Shown here one piece after another: positions 17,993 to 26,782 of a DNA stretch of 32,773 nucleotides; position 1 is the first letter of the stretch; the number at the start of each line of letters is the position of its first letter. The notes beneath the pieces are model-generated. The model did not search any database, was not told where the DNA came from, and saw only the letters and a list, made by a program, of their open reading frames with translations. The translations under genes and the position numbers were made by a program. The stretch is taken from positions 1-32,773 of the forward strand of contig JAHALF010000016.1 in the NCBI GenBank assembly GCA_018371275.1, read 5' to 3'. Source of the DNA: Clostridiales bacterium. GTDB taxonomy: Bacteria; Bacillota; Clostridia; Lachnospirales; CAG-274.

Positions 17993-18655
17993 ATGATTAA
18001 ATTATCTCCATCTATACTATCTGCAAATTTTGTAAGATTAGAAGAAGAAATAAAACTACTAGAAAAAGAAAATATTAAATATTTACATATAGATGTCATG
18101 GACGGTATGTTTGTACCTAATATATCTATAGGTATGCCAGTTATAAAAAGTATTAGAAAAATTACAAATATAGTTTTAGATGCTCATTTTATGATTGAAA
18201 AACCAGAAAGATATATAGATGAATTTATAGCTTTAGGCTGTGATATTATAAACTTTCATTTTGAAGCAACTGATAAACATATGGAAATAATAAAAAAGAT
18301 AAAAGATGCTAATAAAAAAGTTGGTATGACAATAAAACCTAATACAAGCTATAAAGAAATATTACCTTATATTGAATATTTAGATTTAGTTCTTGTTATG
18401 GGTGTTGAGCCAGGATTTGGTGGTCAAAAATTTATAGAAAGTAGCCTTGAAAAAATATCTGCATTAAGAGATTACATAAATGAAAATAAACTAATCTGTG
18501 AATTAGAAATAGATGGTGGTATAAAAATAGATAATGTAGAAAAAGTTTTAGAAGCGGGCGCTAATGTTATAGTAGTTGGCTCTGATATATTTGAAAAAGA
18601 TGATAAATCAAGTATTATTAATAAGTACAACCAAGTATTTAAAAAGTTTGGGTGA
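17993..18655 (+). CDS. rpe: Ribulose-phosphate 3-epimerase
   Basis: Interconverts ribulose-5-phosphate and xylulose-5-phosphate in the pentose phosphate pathway. A TIM barrel of 220 residues with the signature segments SPSILSANF at the start, HIDVMDGMFVPNIS (metal-binding histidine and aspartate), DAHFMIEKP, VMGVEPGFGGQKF, and the phosphate site DGGIK with VVGSDIF. It starts 3 bp after rsgA and is followed 4 bp later by thiN, so it is the middle gene of one operon. Confidence 0.94.
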   Translation: MIKLSPSILSANFVRLEEEIKLLEKENIKYLHIDVMDGMFVPNISIGMPVIKSIRKITNIVLDAHFMIEKPERYIDEFIALGCDIINFHFEATDKHMEIIKKIKDANKKVGMTIKPNTSYKEILPYIEYLDLVLVMGVEPGFGGQKFIESSLEKISALRDYINENKLICELEIDGGIKIDNVEKVLEAGANVIVVGSDIFEKDDKSSIINKYNQVFKKFG

Positions 18656-18659
18656 TATT

Positions 18660-19292
18660 ATGAGAGCTTTAATTATAGGTAGTGGAATTGTTTATAATGA
18701 TAGTATACAAAAAAATTTAAAACCAGGAGATATTATTATATGTTGTGATGGTGGTAGTAAATATTTATTTGAAGAGGGAGTTATACCACATTATATAATA
18801 GGGGATTTAGATTCTTCTATACCACAAATAATACAATTTTATAAAACAAAAAATGTAATATTTAAAAAATTTGATACAAAAAAAGATGAAACAGATATGG
18901 AGATTTGTATAGACTTTGCAATATCTTTAGGAGCAACTGAAATAATTATTTTGGGAGCAACTGGTACAAGATTAGACCATACATTAACAAATATAAATCT
19001 TTTAATTAAAGCAGAAAATGCTAATGTTAAAGCAACTATTATAGATAAAAATAATATAATAAATTTAATATCTAGTAATATAGAGATAAAAGGTAAAAAA
19101 GGTGATTTAGTATCTTTAATACCTATTACTTCATCTGTTGAAGGAATAAGCACAATAGGGTTAGAATATCCATTAAAAAATGCTACTATGCATATAGGTA
19201 AATCTTTAGGTGTTAGCAATGTTATGGAAGATAGCATAGCTAATATTTCTATAGAAAAAGGGTATTTATTAGTTATGAAATGTAACGATTAA
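18660..19292 (+). CDS. thiN: Thiamine pyrophosphokinase
   Basis: Transfers pyrophosphate from ATP to thiamine to give the cofactor TPP. I start at ATG 18660, behind GGGTGAT at the rpe stop. The longer frame from 18576 overlaps rpe heavily. The 210-residue protein has the family motifs CCDGGSKYL, GDLDS, KDETDMEICI, and GATGTRLDHTLTNI, which together form the ATP and thiamine sites, plus a C-terminal beta domain with SNVM. Position after rsgA-rpe is the usual context. Confidence 0.9.
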   Translation: MRALIIGSGIVYNDSIQKNLKPGDIIICCDGGSKYLFEEGVIPHYIIGDLDSSIPQIIQFYKTKNVIFKKFDTKKDETDMEICIDFAISLGATEIIILGATGTRLDHTLTNINLLIKAENANVKATIIDKNNIINLISSNIEIKGKKGDLVSLIPITSSVEGISTIGLEYPLKNATMHIGKSLGVSNVMEDSIANISIEKGYLLVMKCND

Positions 19293-19330
19293 ATACTAAT
19301 TTATAAATTTAATATCTTGGAGGTAAAACA

Positions 19331-19600
19331 ATGAAAGGTATAATAAGTGTAATAGGTAAAGATAACGTAGGTATTATAGCAGAAGTTTGTGGGTTTTTAG
19401 CTAAAAATGAAATTAATATATTAGAAATATCTCAACATATTCTTGATGGATATTTTAATATGACAATGATTGTAGATATATCTAGTGTAGATGATAAGTT
19501 TAGCCAAGTTATAGAAGGTATAGAAAAAGTAGCTAAAAATATTGGGGTAGAAATAAAATTACAAAGAGCAGATATATTTGATAGTATGCATAGAATTTAA
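19331..19600 (+). CDS. ACT-domain protein, UPF0237 family
   Basis: An 89-residue single ACT domain (MKGIISVIGKDNVGIIAEVCGFLAKNEINI), the ligand-binding fold used for amino acid sensing. This family is nearly always paired with the UPF0210/PFL protein that follows 18 bp downstream, and a joint regulatory role is likely although the ligand is unknown. Its ribosome binding site, TTGGAGGTAAA, is almost the same as that of the next gene. Confidence 0.85.
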   Translation: MKGIISVIGKDNVGIIAEVCGFLAKNEINILEISQHILDGYFNMTMIVDISSVDDKFSQVIEGIEKVAKNIGVEIKLQRADIFDSMHRI

Positions 19601-19618
19601 TAACTTGGAGGTAAACTA

Positions 19619-20977
19619 ATGTTAACAAATTATGAAATACAAGAAACTAATAAAATGATAGAAGAGTCTAATTTAGATGTTAGAACCATAACTATGGGTA
19701 TTAGTCTTTTAGATTGTATAGATTCTGATATAAATAAATTAAAAGATAAAGTTTATGATAAAATAACAAAAAATGCAAAAAATTTAGTATGTGTAGGTGA
19801 CGAAATATCTAAAGAATATGGTATACCTATAGTAAATAAAAGAATATCTGTTACACCAATAGGACTTATAGGGTTAGATCATAAGCAACAAGATTTTGTA
19901 GAAATAGCAAAAACTTTAGATAAAGCCGCAAAAGAAGTTGGTGTAAACTTTATAGGTGGTTACTCTGCATTAATAGAAAAAGGTAGCACTAATTCTGATA
20001 TAAATCTTGTTAGAAGTATACCTGAAGCTTTAGCTAGTACAGAAAGAGTTTGCTCGTCTGTTTGTGTTGGCTCATCTAGATATGGTATTAATATGAATGC
20101 TGTAAAAAAAATGGGTGAGATAATTAAAGAAATGGCTCATCTTACAAAAGATAATAGCTCTATGGCTTGTGCAAAATTTGTTGTATTTTGTAATGCTGTT
20201 GGAGATAATCCATTTATGGCTGGTGCTTTTCACGGAGTTTCTGAAAGAGATGTAGTTATAAATGTAGGAGTTAGTGGGCCTGGTGTTGTAAAAAAAGCTT
20301 TAGAAGATGTAAAAGGTAAAGATTTTGAGATACTTTGTGAAACTGTTAAAAAGACAGCATTTAAAATAACAAGAGTAGGGCAATTAGTGGCATCAGAAGC
20401 ATCTAAAAGGCTTAATGTACCTTTTGGTATAATAGATTTATCTCTAGCACCAACTCCAGCAATAGGAGATAGTATAGCAGAGATATTTAATGAAATGGGC
20501 TTAGAATATGCTGGTGCTCATGGTACAACAGCTGCTCTTGCTATTTTAAATGATAATGTAAAAAAAGGTGGCGTTATGGCATCTTCTTATGTTGGTGGGC
20601 TTAGTGGTGCATTTATACCAGTTAGTGAAGACCACGCAATGATAGATGCTGCACAAAAGGGATTTTTAACATTAGATAAATTAGAGGCTATGACTTGTGT
20701 TTGTTCTGTTGGTTTAGATATGGTTGCTATACCAGGAGATACAGAGGCACATACAATCTCTGCAATAATAGCAGATGAAATGGCTATTGGTATGGTAAAT
20801 AATAAAACAACAGCAGTTAGAATAATACCCGTTATAGGAAAAGGTGTTGGAGAAATGGTATCTTTTGGAGGACTTTTAGGACAAGCACCTATAATGCCTG
20901 TAAATAAGGCTAACTGTGCTGATTTTATAAAACGTGGTGGTAGAATACCTGCACCTATCCATAGCTTTAAAAATTAA
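19619..20977 (+). CDS. UPF0210/PFL family protein
   Basis: A 452-residue protein of the UPF0210 (DUF711) family, recognisable by ETNKMIEESNLDVRTITMGISL at the N-terminus (split here by position: residues 9-30), SPGVVKKALE-like glycine-rich segments and the C-terminal GGRIPAPIHSFKN. Remote similarity to pyruvate formate-lyase-like folds gives the PFL name, but no glycyl radical motif is visible and the biochemical role is not established. It forms a conserved pair with the ACT protein upstream. Confidence 0.83.
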   Translation: MLTNYEIQETNKMIEESNLDVRTITMGISLLDCIDSDINKLKDKVYDKITKNAKNLVCVGDEISKEYGIPIVNKRISVTPIGLIGLDHKQQDFVEIAKTLDKAAKEVGVNFIGGYSALIEKGSTNSDINLVRSIPEALASTERVCSSVCVGSSRYGINMNAVKKMGEIIKEMAHLTKDNSSMACAKFVVFCNAVGDNPFMAGAFHGVSERDVVINVGVSGPGVVKKALEDVKGKDFEILCETVKKTAFKITRVGQLVASEASKRLNVPFGIIDLSLAPTPAIGDSIAEIFNEMGLEYAGAHGTTAALAILNDNVKKGGVMASSYVGGLSGAFIPVSEDHAMIDAAQKGFLTLDKLEAMTCVCSVGLDMVAIPGDTEAHTISAIIADEMAIGMVNNKTTAVRIIPVIGKGVGEMVSFGGLLGQAPIMPVNKANCADFIKRGGRIPAPIHSFKN

Positions 20978-20997
20978 TAATTACTGGAGGTATAAAT

Positions 20998-22443
20998 ATG
21001 ACTAAAATATTTGATTTAAAAAGTGGTAAAGTTTTTCATTTTTTTGAAGAAATAAGTAAAATACCTAGACCAAGTTTTCAAGAAAAAGCTATAAGTGAAT
21101 ATTTAGTAAACTTTGCTAAAGAAAGAAATTTAGAAGTTATATCCGATGAAACTTATAATGTTATTATAAAAAAAGCTGGTACAAGCGGATACGAACAAAG
21201 TAAAGTTGTAGCTATACAAGGACATACAGATATGGTATGTGAAAAAAATAAAGATGTTGAACATGACTTTTTAAAAGACCCTATTAAACTAATATATGAT
21301 GGAGATTTTATAAAAGCAGACAAGACAACTTTAGGTTCTGATAATGGTATAGCTGTTGCTATGGCTTTGGCATTATTAGATTCTAATGATATACCCCATC
21401 CACCAATAGAGGCTATTTTTACAGCTTGCGAAGAATCTGGAATGGAAGGGGTAAGTGCACTAGATACTAAAAATTTACAAGCTAGTGTATTTTTAAATAT
21501 AGATTCTGATGAAGAGGGTATATTTACTGTTGGTTGCGCTGGTGGTGTTAAATGTAATATACAAATACCTGTGAATTTTGAATGTAGTGATAAATCATCT
21601 TACTGCATTGGTGTGTATGGTTTAATGGGTGGACATTCTGGTATAGATGTCAATAAAGGAAGAGCTAATTCTAATAGACTTTTAGCAAGAGCATTAAATA
21701 TTTTATCTAAAAATATAGAATTTTCATTAAATAAAATAAATGGAGGTTCTAAAGATAATGCTATCCCTAGAGAGGCAGAGGCTATTATTTCTATTGATGA
21801 TAAAGATTTAAGCTTATTGGAAGATAAAATAAAAGAAATAGAAAGTATTTATAAATTAGAATATAAAAATACAGACCCTAATTTATCATTAAGATTAGAA
21901 AAAATAGAAAATTGCAAAAAATCTATAAGTAAAGAGCATTATAATAAAATAATAGGTGCTTTAATGGTATTACCTAATGGTGTTCAAACAATGAGTACAG
22001 ATATTGAAGGTCTTGTAGAAAGCTCAATAAATTTAGGTGTAGTTAAGACTAATGACAATAATATAGAAATTATTGCATCTATAAGAAGTGCTGTTTCATC
22101 TAAAAAAGACCTTATAATGCAACAACTAGAGTTATTTATAAATAATGTAGGCGGAATTATAGAATTTAAAGGTTCTTACCCAGCTTGGGAATATAATGAA
22201 AAATCTTTAGTTAGAGAACAATGTGTAAATATATATAAACAAATGTATGGAGAAGAGCCAAAACTACAAATTATACACGCAGGACTTGAATGTGGTCTTT
22301 TTTCAGAAAAAATGCCTAATTTAGATTTAATATCTTTTGGACCTAATTTATATGATATACACACTCCAGATGAAAAAGCTAGCATATCCTCCATAGATAG
22401 AACTTGGGAATTTTTATTAAATCTTTTAAAAGAACTAAAATAG
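20998..22443 (+). CDS. pepD: Aminoacyl-histidine dipeptidase, PepD family (M20)
   Basis: Cytoplasmic zinc dipeptidase cleaving Xaa-His and other dipeptides. The 481 residues carry the M20 metal-site motifs in order: GHTDMV (first histidine and aspartate), TLGSDNGIAVA (bridging aspartate), CEESGMEG (catalytic glutamates), NIDSDEEG, and near the C-terminus IHAGLECGLF followed by DIHTPDE with the last histidine. A lid/dimerisation domain lies in the middle (about 200-390). The ribosome binding site is TGGAGGT. Probably cotranscribed with the ACT-UPF0210 pair and the exporter downstream (12-bp gap). Confidence 0.9.
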   Translation: MTKIFDLKSGKVFHFFEEISKIPRPSFQEKAISEYLVNFAKERNLEVISDETYNVIIKKAGTSGYEQSKVVAIQGHTDMVCEKNKDVEHDFLKDPIKLIYDGDFIKADKTTLGSDNGIAVAMALALLDSNDIPHPPIEAIFTACEESGMEGVSALDTKNLQASVFLNIDSDEEGIFTVGCAGGVKCNIQIPVNFECSDKSSYCIGVYGLMGGHSGIDVNKGRANSNRLLARALNILSKNIEFSLNKINGGSKDNAIPREAEAIISIDDKDLSLLEDKIKEIESIYKLEYKNTDPNLSLRLEKIENCKKSISKEHYNKIIGALMVLPNGVQTMSTDIEGLVESSINLGVVKTNDNNIEIIASIRSAVSSKKDLIMQQLELFINNVGGIIEFKGSYPAWEYNEKSLVREQCVNIYKQMYGEEPKLQIIHAGLECGLFSEKMPNLDLISFGPNLYDIHTPDEKASISSIDRTWEFLLNLLKELK

Positions 22444-22455
22444 GAGATATGATAA

Positions 22456-23721
22456 ATGAAATTACCGTGGAATAAAAAGTATTTAATAATTTCTTTTCAT
22501 ATAGTAGTTACTTTGGTAATGTTATATGCTTTAAAATATGGTATAGACTTTTTGGCATATGTTTTAAAAAATTTAGGCACAATATTTGAAAATATACAAA
22601 ATGGTATAAGTTGGTTTTTATCGACTATTATAGTCGTTGTTATAGCATTTGTAATAGCGTATCTATTAGATCCTATTGTAGATTTTTTTCAAAATAAATA
22701 TGAAAAAATATATGAAACATACTTAAAAGAAAAAGTTGAAAATATTAAAAATAAAAGAGTAAATAAAAAAAGAAATAATAAAAAAGAAAAGATTCAATTA
22801 AAAGGAAGATTAGAAGGTACTATATTAACATATTTATCAATAGTGTTAGTTATAGTTATTTTAAGTGCTGTATTAGTAAATAGTATAAGTAAAAGTGGAG
22901 CTGGAAGCTTTATAGATAATTTAGCATCTTCTATAAAAACATCTATAAATGGATTTCAGCAAGACTTGACAAAATTTTATAATAAAATAGAGGGACAACT
23001 AATTAGCAATGACATTTTTGAAAATTATATTTCCCCACATCTAAATAAACTTACAAAAAGTTTTACATCTTTTGTATATGATATAGGCAATAATATTATA
23101 TCTATTATAACAAGTATAGGTAATGGTATTATTAATTTACTTATTAGTATAGTAATTTGTTTTTATTTTTTAAAGGATAAAAAAATTATAAAAACAAAAT
23201 TAGAAAACATATGTATTACATTTTTACCTAAAAAATTTTATAATACTTTAAAAGATGGATTAGGTGATATACATGCAGTATTTTCTGGATATATAAGAGG
23301 AATGCTTTTAGATGCCTCTATTATGGCAATACTTATAAGCATCGTTTTATCTGCTATTGGATTAAAATTTTCTGTTATTATTGGTATAATATCTGGATTT
23401 TCTAATGTAATACCATATTTTGGGGCATTAGTAGGGTTTTTATTAGCTATATCTGTTGCATTTATAAGTGGTGAACCTATGCAAGCTTTATATGCAACTA
23501 TTGGTATGTTAGCTTTACAGCAGGTAGATACAATATTTATATCTCCTAAAGTAGTAGGAGAAAGTGTAGAGTTAAGTCCTGTTATTGTTATTATAGCATT
23601 ATCTATTGCCGGAAATTTATTTGGGTTATGGGGGATGGTTTTTGCAATACCGGTATTTGCCACAATAAAATTATTTGCATCCAGAATATATACAAGACGT
23701 AGATTAAAAAAACAAATATAA
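22456..23721 (+). CDS. AI-2E family transporter
   Basis: A 421-residue membrane protein of the AI-2E (PF01594-type) family. It has two N-terminal helices, a very basic cytoplasmic loop near residues 92-120 (KNKRVNKKRNNKKEK), an extracellular domain, and a C-terminal helix bundle with the conserved SGFSNVIPYFGALVGF and QQVDTIFISPKVVG. Family members have been linked to autoinducer-2 export and to Na+/H+ exchange, so the substrate is uncertain. It starts 12 bp after pepD with an AGGAGATATG site. Confidence 0.85.
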   Translation: MKLPWNKKYLIISFHIVVTLVMLYALKYGIDFLAYVLKNLGTIFENIQNGISWFLSTIIVVVIAFVIAYLLDPIVDFFQNKYEKIYETYLKEKVENIKNKRVNKKRNNKKEKIQLKGRLEGTILTYLSIVLVIVILSAVLVNSISKSGAGSFIDNLASSIKTSINGFQQDLTKFYNKIEGQLISNDIFENYISPHLNKLTKSFTSFVYDIGNNIISIITSIGNGIINLLISIVICFYFLKDKKIIKTKLENICITFLPKKFYNTLKDGLGDIHAVFSGYIRGMLLDASIMAILISIVLSAIGLKFSVIIGIISGFSNVIPYFGALVGFLLAISVAFISGEPMQALYATIGMLALQQVDTIFISPKVVGESVELSPVIVIIALSIAGNLFGLWGMVFAIPVFATIKLFASRIYTRRRLKKQI

Positions 23722-23736
23722 AGAATATTATTTAAT

Positions 23737-23781
23737 AAAGATAAGATAAAACAATAATATTGATATCTTATCTTTGTTTTT
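23737..23781 (+). terminator. Terminator after the AI-2E gene
   Basis: AAAGATAAGATA (23737-23748) and TATCTTATCTTT (23764-23775) form a perfect 12-bp AT-rich stem with a 15-nt loop followed by a short T run. Moderately strong. Confidence 0.7.
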
Positions 23782-23805
23782 ATTTAATAATAAAAGGAGA
23801 AAATT

Positions 23806-24294
23806 ATGATAATAAAAAATGCTAGTGAAAATCATTTGAATGAAATAAATGAAATAACAAATTATTCTATAATAAATACAAATTTTAATTTTAATTTTGA
23901 GCCAAAAACATTAGAAGATACAAAAAAATGGTATTATGAACATATGGAAAAAAATTTTCCTATAATAGTTTGTTTGATAGATGATAAAGTTGTAGGTTGG
24001 GCGTCTTTATCTACTTTTAGAGATTATAGGGGATATGATAAAACAGTAGAAGTATCTTTATATGTAAAAAATAATTATAAAAGAATGGGCATAGGTAGCT
24101 TATTATTACAAAAAATAGAAGAAGAGGCTAGAAATAGAAAATTTAATTCTATAATATCTGTTATAACAGGTGGTAATGATGCAAGCATTAATCTTCATAA
24201 AAAATTTGGATATGAAATAAAAGGTAATTTTGAAAAAATAGGATTTAAAAATAATGATTTTTTAGATGTTTTATTTTTATATAAAATATTATGA
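23806..24294 (+). CDS. GNAT-family N-acetyltransferase
   Basis: A 162-residue acetyl-CoA-dependent acetyltransferase. The pyrophosphate-binding loop RMGIGS (residues 93-98) follows a beta strand VEVSLYVKNNYK. The order FEPKTLEDTKKWY, VGWASLSTFRDYRGYDKTVEVSLYV and LHKKFGYEIKGNFEKIGFK matches the phosphinothricin/methionine-sulfoximine acetyltransferase subgroup. Actual substrate is unknown, probably a small amino-acid analogue. The ribosome binding site is AAAGGAGAAAA. Monocistronic by position. Confidence 0.85.
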   Translation: MIIKNASENHLNEINEITNYSIINTNFNFNFEPKTLEDTKKWYYEHMEKNFPIIVCLIDDKVVGWASLSTFRDYRGYDKTVEVSLYVKNNYKRMGIGSLLLQKIEEEARNRKFNSIISVITGGNDASINLHKKFGYEIKGNFEKIGFKNNDFLDVLFLYKIL

Positions 24295-24318
24295 AACAAA
24301 AAAGTAAAATAAAAATAA

Positions 24319-24347
24319 TTGAATAATATAAGCATTTATAGTATAAT
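24319..24347 (+). promoter_or_regulatory. Promoter of the SLH-protein gene
   Basis: TTGAAT (24319-24324) and TATAAT (24342-24347) with a 17-bp spacer lie about 33 bp upstream of the ATG at 24381. Confidence 0.7.
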
Positions 24348-24380
24348 TTGTTTATAACCAAAACAAAGGTGGGATTACAA

Positions 24381-25538
24381 ATGTATAAAAAGTTTATATT
24401 AATTGCTTTAAGCTCAATTTTTTTATTTAATATAGATATATATGCTAATGACATTAACCCTGAACAATCTTATTTTAAAATAAAAAGGGATAATGAACAA
24501 ATAATAAATATAGAAAATATAGAAATATTAAATAATGATAATAACAAAATAGGTAATAAAAATTGGAGTAGTGCTGTAATATTAAATAATGGTAATTTAT
24601 TAGTTGGAGAATATAAATCTAATAAAACATATGATTATTATGAAATTAATAAACAAGAACAAATGTCTTTTATAACTAATAGTAAATATTATATAAAAGA
24701 TATAAACAGTCAAACAGGAAGTTTTATAACTGTAAAAAATGAGAATAATAAATATTATTTAGGTGTATTAGATAAAGAATTTAATGTTATATATGATACT
24801 ATCTTTGAATATAAAGAAAATGCTTTTAAAGATTATAGTGACATACTAAAAACTAAAGATGGTGGATATGGAGTTTTTACTATAGATGGTGAGGAATTAA
24901 TAAGTCCAATTTTTGACAGTATAAAAAAATTAGATAATAATGATTTTGAGGGAGTATATAAAGATAAAACATATTTATTAAAGAACAATAATGGTATATA
25001 TATAAATGAAACTGCTATAAACAATGTTGACAATTGGGCTAAAAGTAGTGTTAAAGATGCTGTCAACTTAAATTTTATATCTCAAAGCTTACAACTTAAA
25101 TTAGATAGTTATATAACAAGATCTGAATTTTGCGAAATAATGATAAAACTTTATGAAGAAAAAACAGGTTTTGAAATATCTACAAATATAAAAAATAATT
25201 TTGTTGATACAAATAATAAATATGTAATAAAAGCATATAGGCTAGGGATAATATCTGGTAAGACAACTAGTAGATTTGAACCTAATAGTTATATAACTAG
25301 AGAAGAAAGTGCTGTTATTTTAGCAAATTTATTAAAAAAAATGGAATATCCTATAAATGAGGTTAACTATTCATATGTAGATGAGAATCTAATATCTAGT
25401 TGGGCAAAAGAATCTGTACAAATAGTTTCAAATGCTAAAATAATGCAAGGAGATACACAGAATAAATTTAATCCTAAAAATAACTATAAAATAGTTGAGG
25501 CTATATCTACTATTATGAGATTATATCAATTAAAATAA
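24381..25538 (+). CDS. Secreted SLH-domain protein with WG-like repeats
   Basis: A 385-residue exported protein. I start at ATG 24381 because it gives a clean signal peptide (MYKKFILIALSSIFLFNIDI, then YA before the likely cleavage site) behind GGTGGG. The N-terminal half has repeated strands like LGVLDKEFNVIYDTIF and YGVFTIDGEELISPIFDSI, which resemble WG/KWG beta repeats. The C-terminal half contains three S-layer homology repeats (beginning near WAKSSVKDA, FVDTNNKYVIKAYRLG and YVDENLISSWAKES), which normally anchor proteins to cell-wall polymers. Function beyond wall attachment is unknown. Confidence 0.8.
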   Translation: MYKKFILIALSSIFLFNIDIYANDINPEQSYFKIKRDNEQIINIENIEILNNDNNKIGNKNWSSAVILNNGNLLVGEYKSNKTYDYYEINKQEQMSFITNSKYYIKDINSQTGSFITVKNENNKYYLGVLDKEFNVIYDTIFEYKENAFKDYSDILKTKDGGYGVFTIDGEELISPIFDSIKKLDNNDFEGVYKDKTYLLKNNNGIYINETAINNVDNWAKSSVKDAVNLNFISQSLQLKLDSYITRSEFCEIMIKLYEEKTGFEISTNIKNNFVDTNNKYVIKAYRLGIISGKTTSRFEPNSYITREESAVILANLLKKMEYPINEVNYSYVDENLISSWAKESVQIVSNAKIMQGDTQNKFNPKNNYKIVEAISTIMRLYQLK

Positions 25539-25598
25539 TATTTTTATTATATAATAAGGTAATAATAAACGATAGGAATAATTTATTTAAAATAATAA

Positions 25599-25637
25599 CT
25601 TAGATCTAAGTGGGTATAGCTTTAAACTGTGCCCACT
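25599..25637. repeat. Palindrome plus 11-bp hairpin
   Basis: CTTAGATCTAAG (25599-25610) is a perfect palindrome. It overlaps a second stem, AGTGGGTATAG with CTGTGCCCACT (25609-25637), that closes a 7-nt loop. No T run follows, so a simple terminator role for the SLH gene is uncertain. It lies just before the abi promoter. Confidence 0.6.
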
Positions 25638-25664
25638 ATTATAATAGAATATTATACAAAATAG

Positions 25665-25693
25665 TTGACATATTCATATATAGGTGTTATAAT
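25665..25693 (+). promoter_or_regulatory. Promoter of abi leader RNA
   Basis: Perfect TTGACA (25665-25670) and TATAAT (25688-25693), spacer 17 bp. The expected transcription start is near 25700, leaving a leader of about 130 nt before the abi start codon. Confidence 0.85.
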
Positions 25694-25699
25694 ATGTTT

Positions 25700-25791
25700 A
25701 TAGAGATATAAATCTTATAATATATTATAAGTATGTTTAGACCCAATCCCGCCTCTGTTTACAAGCGTACCATGATAGGGTTGTTTTTTTA
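25700..25791 (+). ncRNA. Structured leader RNA upstream of AbiF-like gene
   Basis: Predicted short RNA from the promoter at 25665. It contains an 18-nt palindrome (25714-25731). A second stem pairs ACCCAATC (25741-25748) with GATAGGGT (25775-25782), with one mismatch, closing a large loop, followed by seven T residues (25784-25790). It should therefore terminate partly before the abi gene. The loop sequence GTTTACAA (25757-25764) is complementary to TTGTAAAC (25803-25810) past the terminator, which would allow a pseudoknot or an alternative antiterminating fold. AbiF/Abi_2 genes are reported to be accompanied by small noncoding RNAs; homology of this one is inferred from position only. Confidence 0.6.
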
Positions 25792-25831
25792 TGCTTTTTA
25801 ATTTGTAAACTTACCTTATGGAGATTATTTT

Positions 25832-26695
25832 ATGCCTAAAGAAAAAAATATATATGAAAATCAGATAAATATGCTTTTGGATAAAGGTATATTTATAGAA
25901 GATAAAAAAGAGGTTATTGATATTTTATCTTCTTTGAGTTATTATACTATAATAGGTTATATACCTAATTTTACAGATAAAAACATAGATTACAAGAATA
26001 AACTTAGCTTTAACACTATCTATAAAACATATTTGTTTGATAGAAGGTTAAGAAATATAATTATATATATATTAGAAATAATAGAAAATACATTAAAAAC
26101 AAAAATAGCTTATGCTCTTTTTAATGAAACTGGTGATTTTGGATATTTAGACAATAAAAATTTTAAAGATTTTAAAGAACATAAAATGCTTATCAGTAAT
26201 TTAAAAAAATTATTACAAAAGGATAAGAAAATAGAAATAGTAAACACCTATATTAAAGAGTATAACAACAAGTTGCCTATATCAATATGTATTAATATTT
26301 TTACAATAGGTATGATTAAAAGTTTATATAAAAATGTTAATACCTCTGTGCAAAAGATGGTAGCAAAAGAATATAATACAGGTGTAAATCAGCTCATGAG
26401 CTGGATAGAAAATATTGTGTATACTAGAAATCTAGTTGCACATTATATGAGGATTTATAATTTTAAGCTAGAAAGAACACCTGCTAATTGTAAAGTAAAC
26501 CATAAGTATAATATTATTACATATAGAGTATTTGATATATTTCATATTATGAAATTTTTAATTTTAGATAAAAATGAATGGAACAACCATATAATACTAA
26601 ATTTAGAATCTTTAATAGATGAATATAAATTATATATAGAGTTAGATTTGATTGGATTTTGTGAAGATTGGAAAGAGATATTAATAAAAGCATAA
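25832..26695 (+). CDS. AbiF/Abi_2-like HEPN ribonuclease
   Basis: A 287-residue protein of the Abi_2 (AbiD/AbiF) abortive-infection family. Family hallmarks are the N-terminal QINMLLDKGIFIEDKKEVIDIL, then LSYYTIIGYIPNF, then FNTIYKTYLFDRRLRNIIIYILEIIENTLKTKIAY. The C-terminal HEPN RNase motif R-x4-H is RNLVAH at R199-H204. It probably cleaves RNA when released during phage infection. The gene has its own promoter and a terminator-ended leader RNA, and sits next to ssrA, a phage integration site. The ribosome binding site is GGAG before ATG 25832. The toxic role and its control by the leader are inferred. Confidence 0.82.
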   Translation: MPKEKNIYENQINMLLDKGIFIEDKKEVIDILSSLSYYTIIGYIPNFTDKNIDYKNKLSFNTIYKTYLFDRRLRNIIIYILEIIENTLKTKIAYALFNETGDFGYLDNKNFKDFKEHKMLISNLKKLLQKDKKIEIVNTYIKEYNNKLPISICINIFTIGMIKSLYKNVNTSVQKMVAKEYNTGVNQLMSWIENIVYTRNLVAHYMRIYNFKLERTPANCKVNHKYNIITYRVFDIFHIMKFLILDKNEWNNHIILNLESLIDEYKLYIELDLIGFCEDWKEILIKA

Positions 26696-26740
26696 TTTTT
26701 ATAATGTCTAAAAAGTGGTAAAAATGGTATAAAGAAATAG

Positions 26741-26769
26741 TTGAAATAATTTTAAACATATGCTATAAT
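26741..26769 (+). promoter_or_regulatory. tmRNA promoter
   Basis: TTGAAA (26741-26746) and TATAAT (26764-26769), 17-bp spacer, ending 13 bp before the tmRNA 5' end. Confidence 0.8.
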
Positions 26770-26782
26770 ATAATAGTTTTAA

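Noticed and set aside
18576..18659. N-terminal extension of thiN into rpe
   Set aside because: The extension overlaps rpe coding sequence, adds no conserved residues, and a ribosome binding site sits right before ATG 18660.
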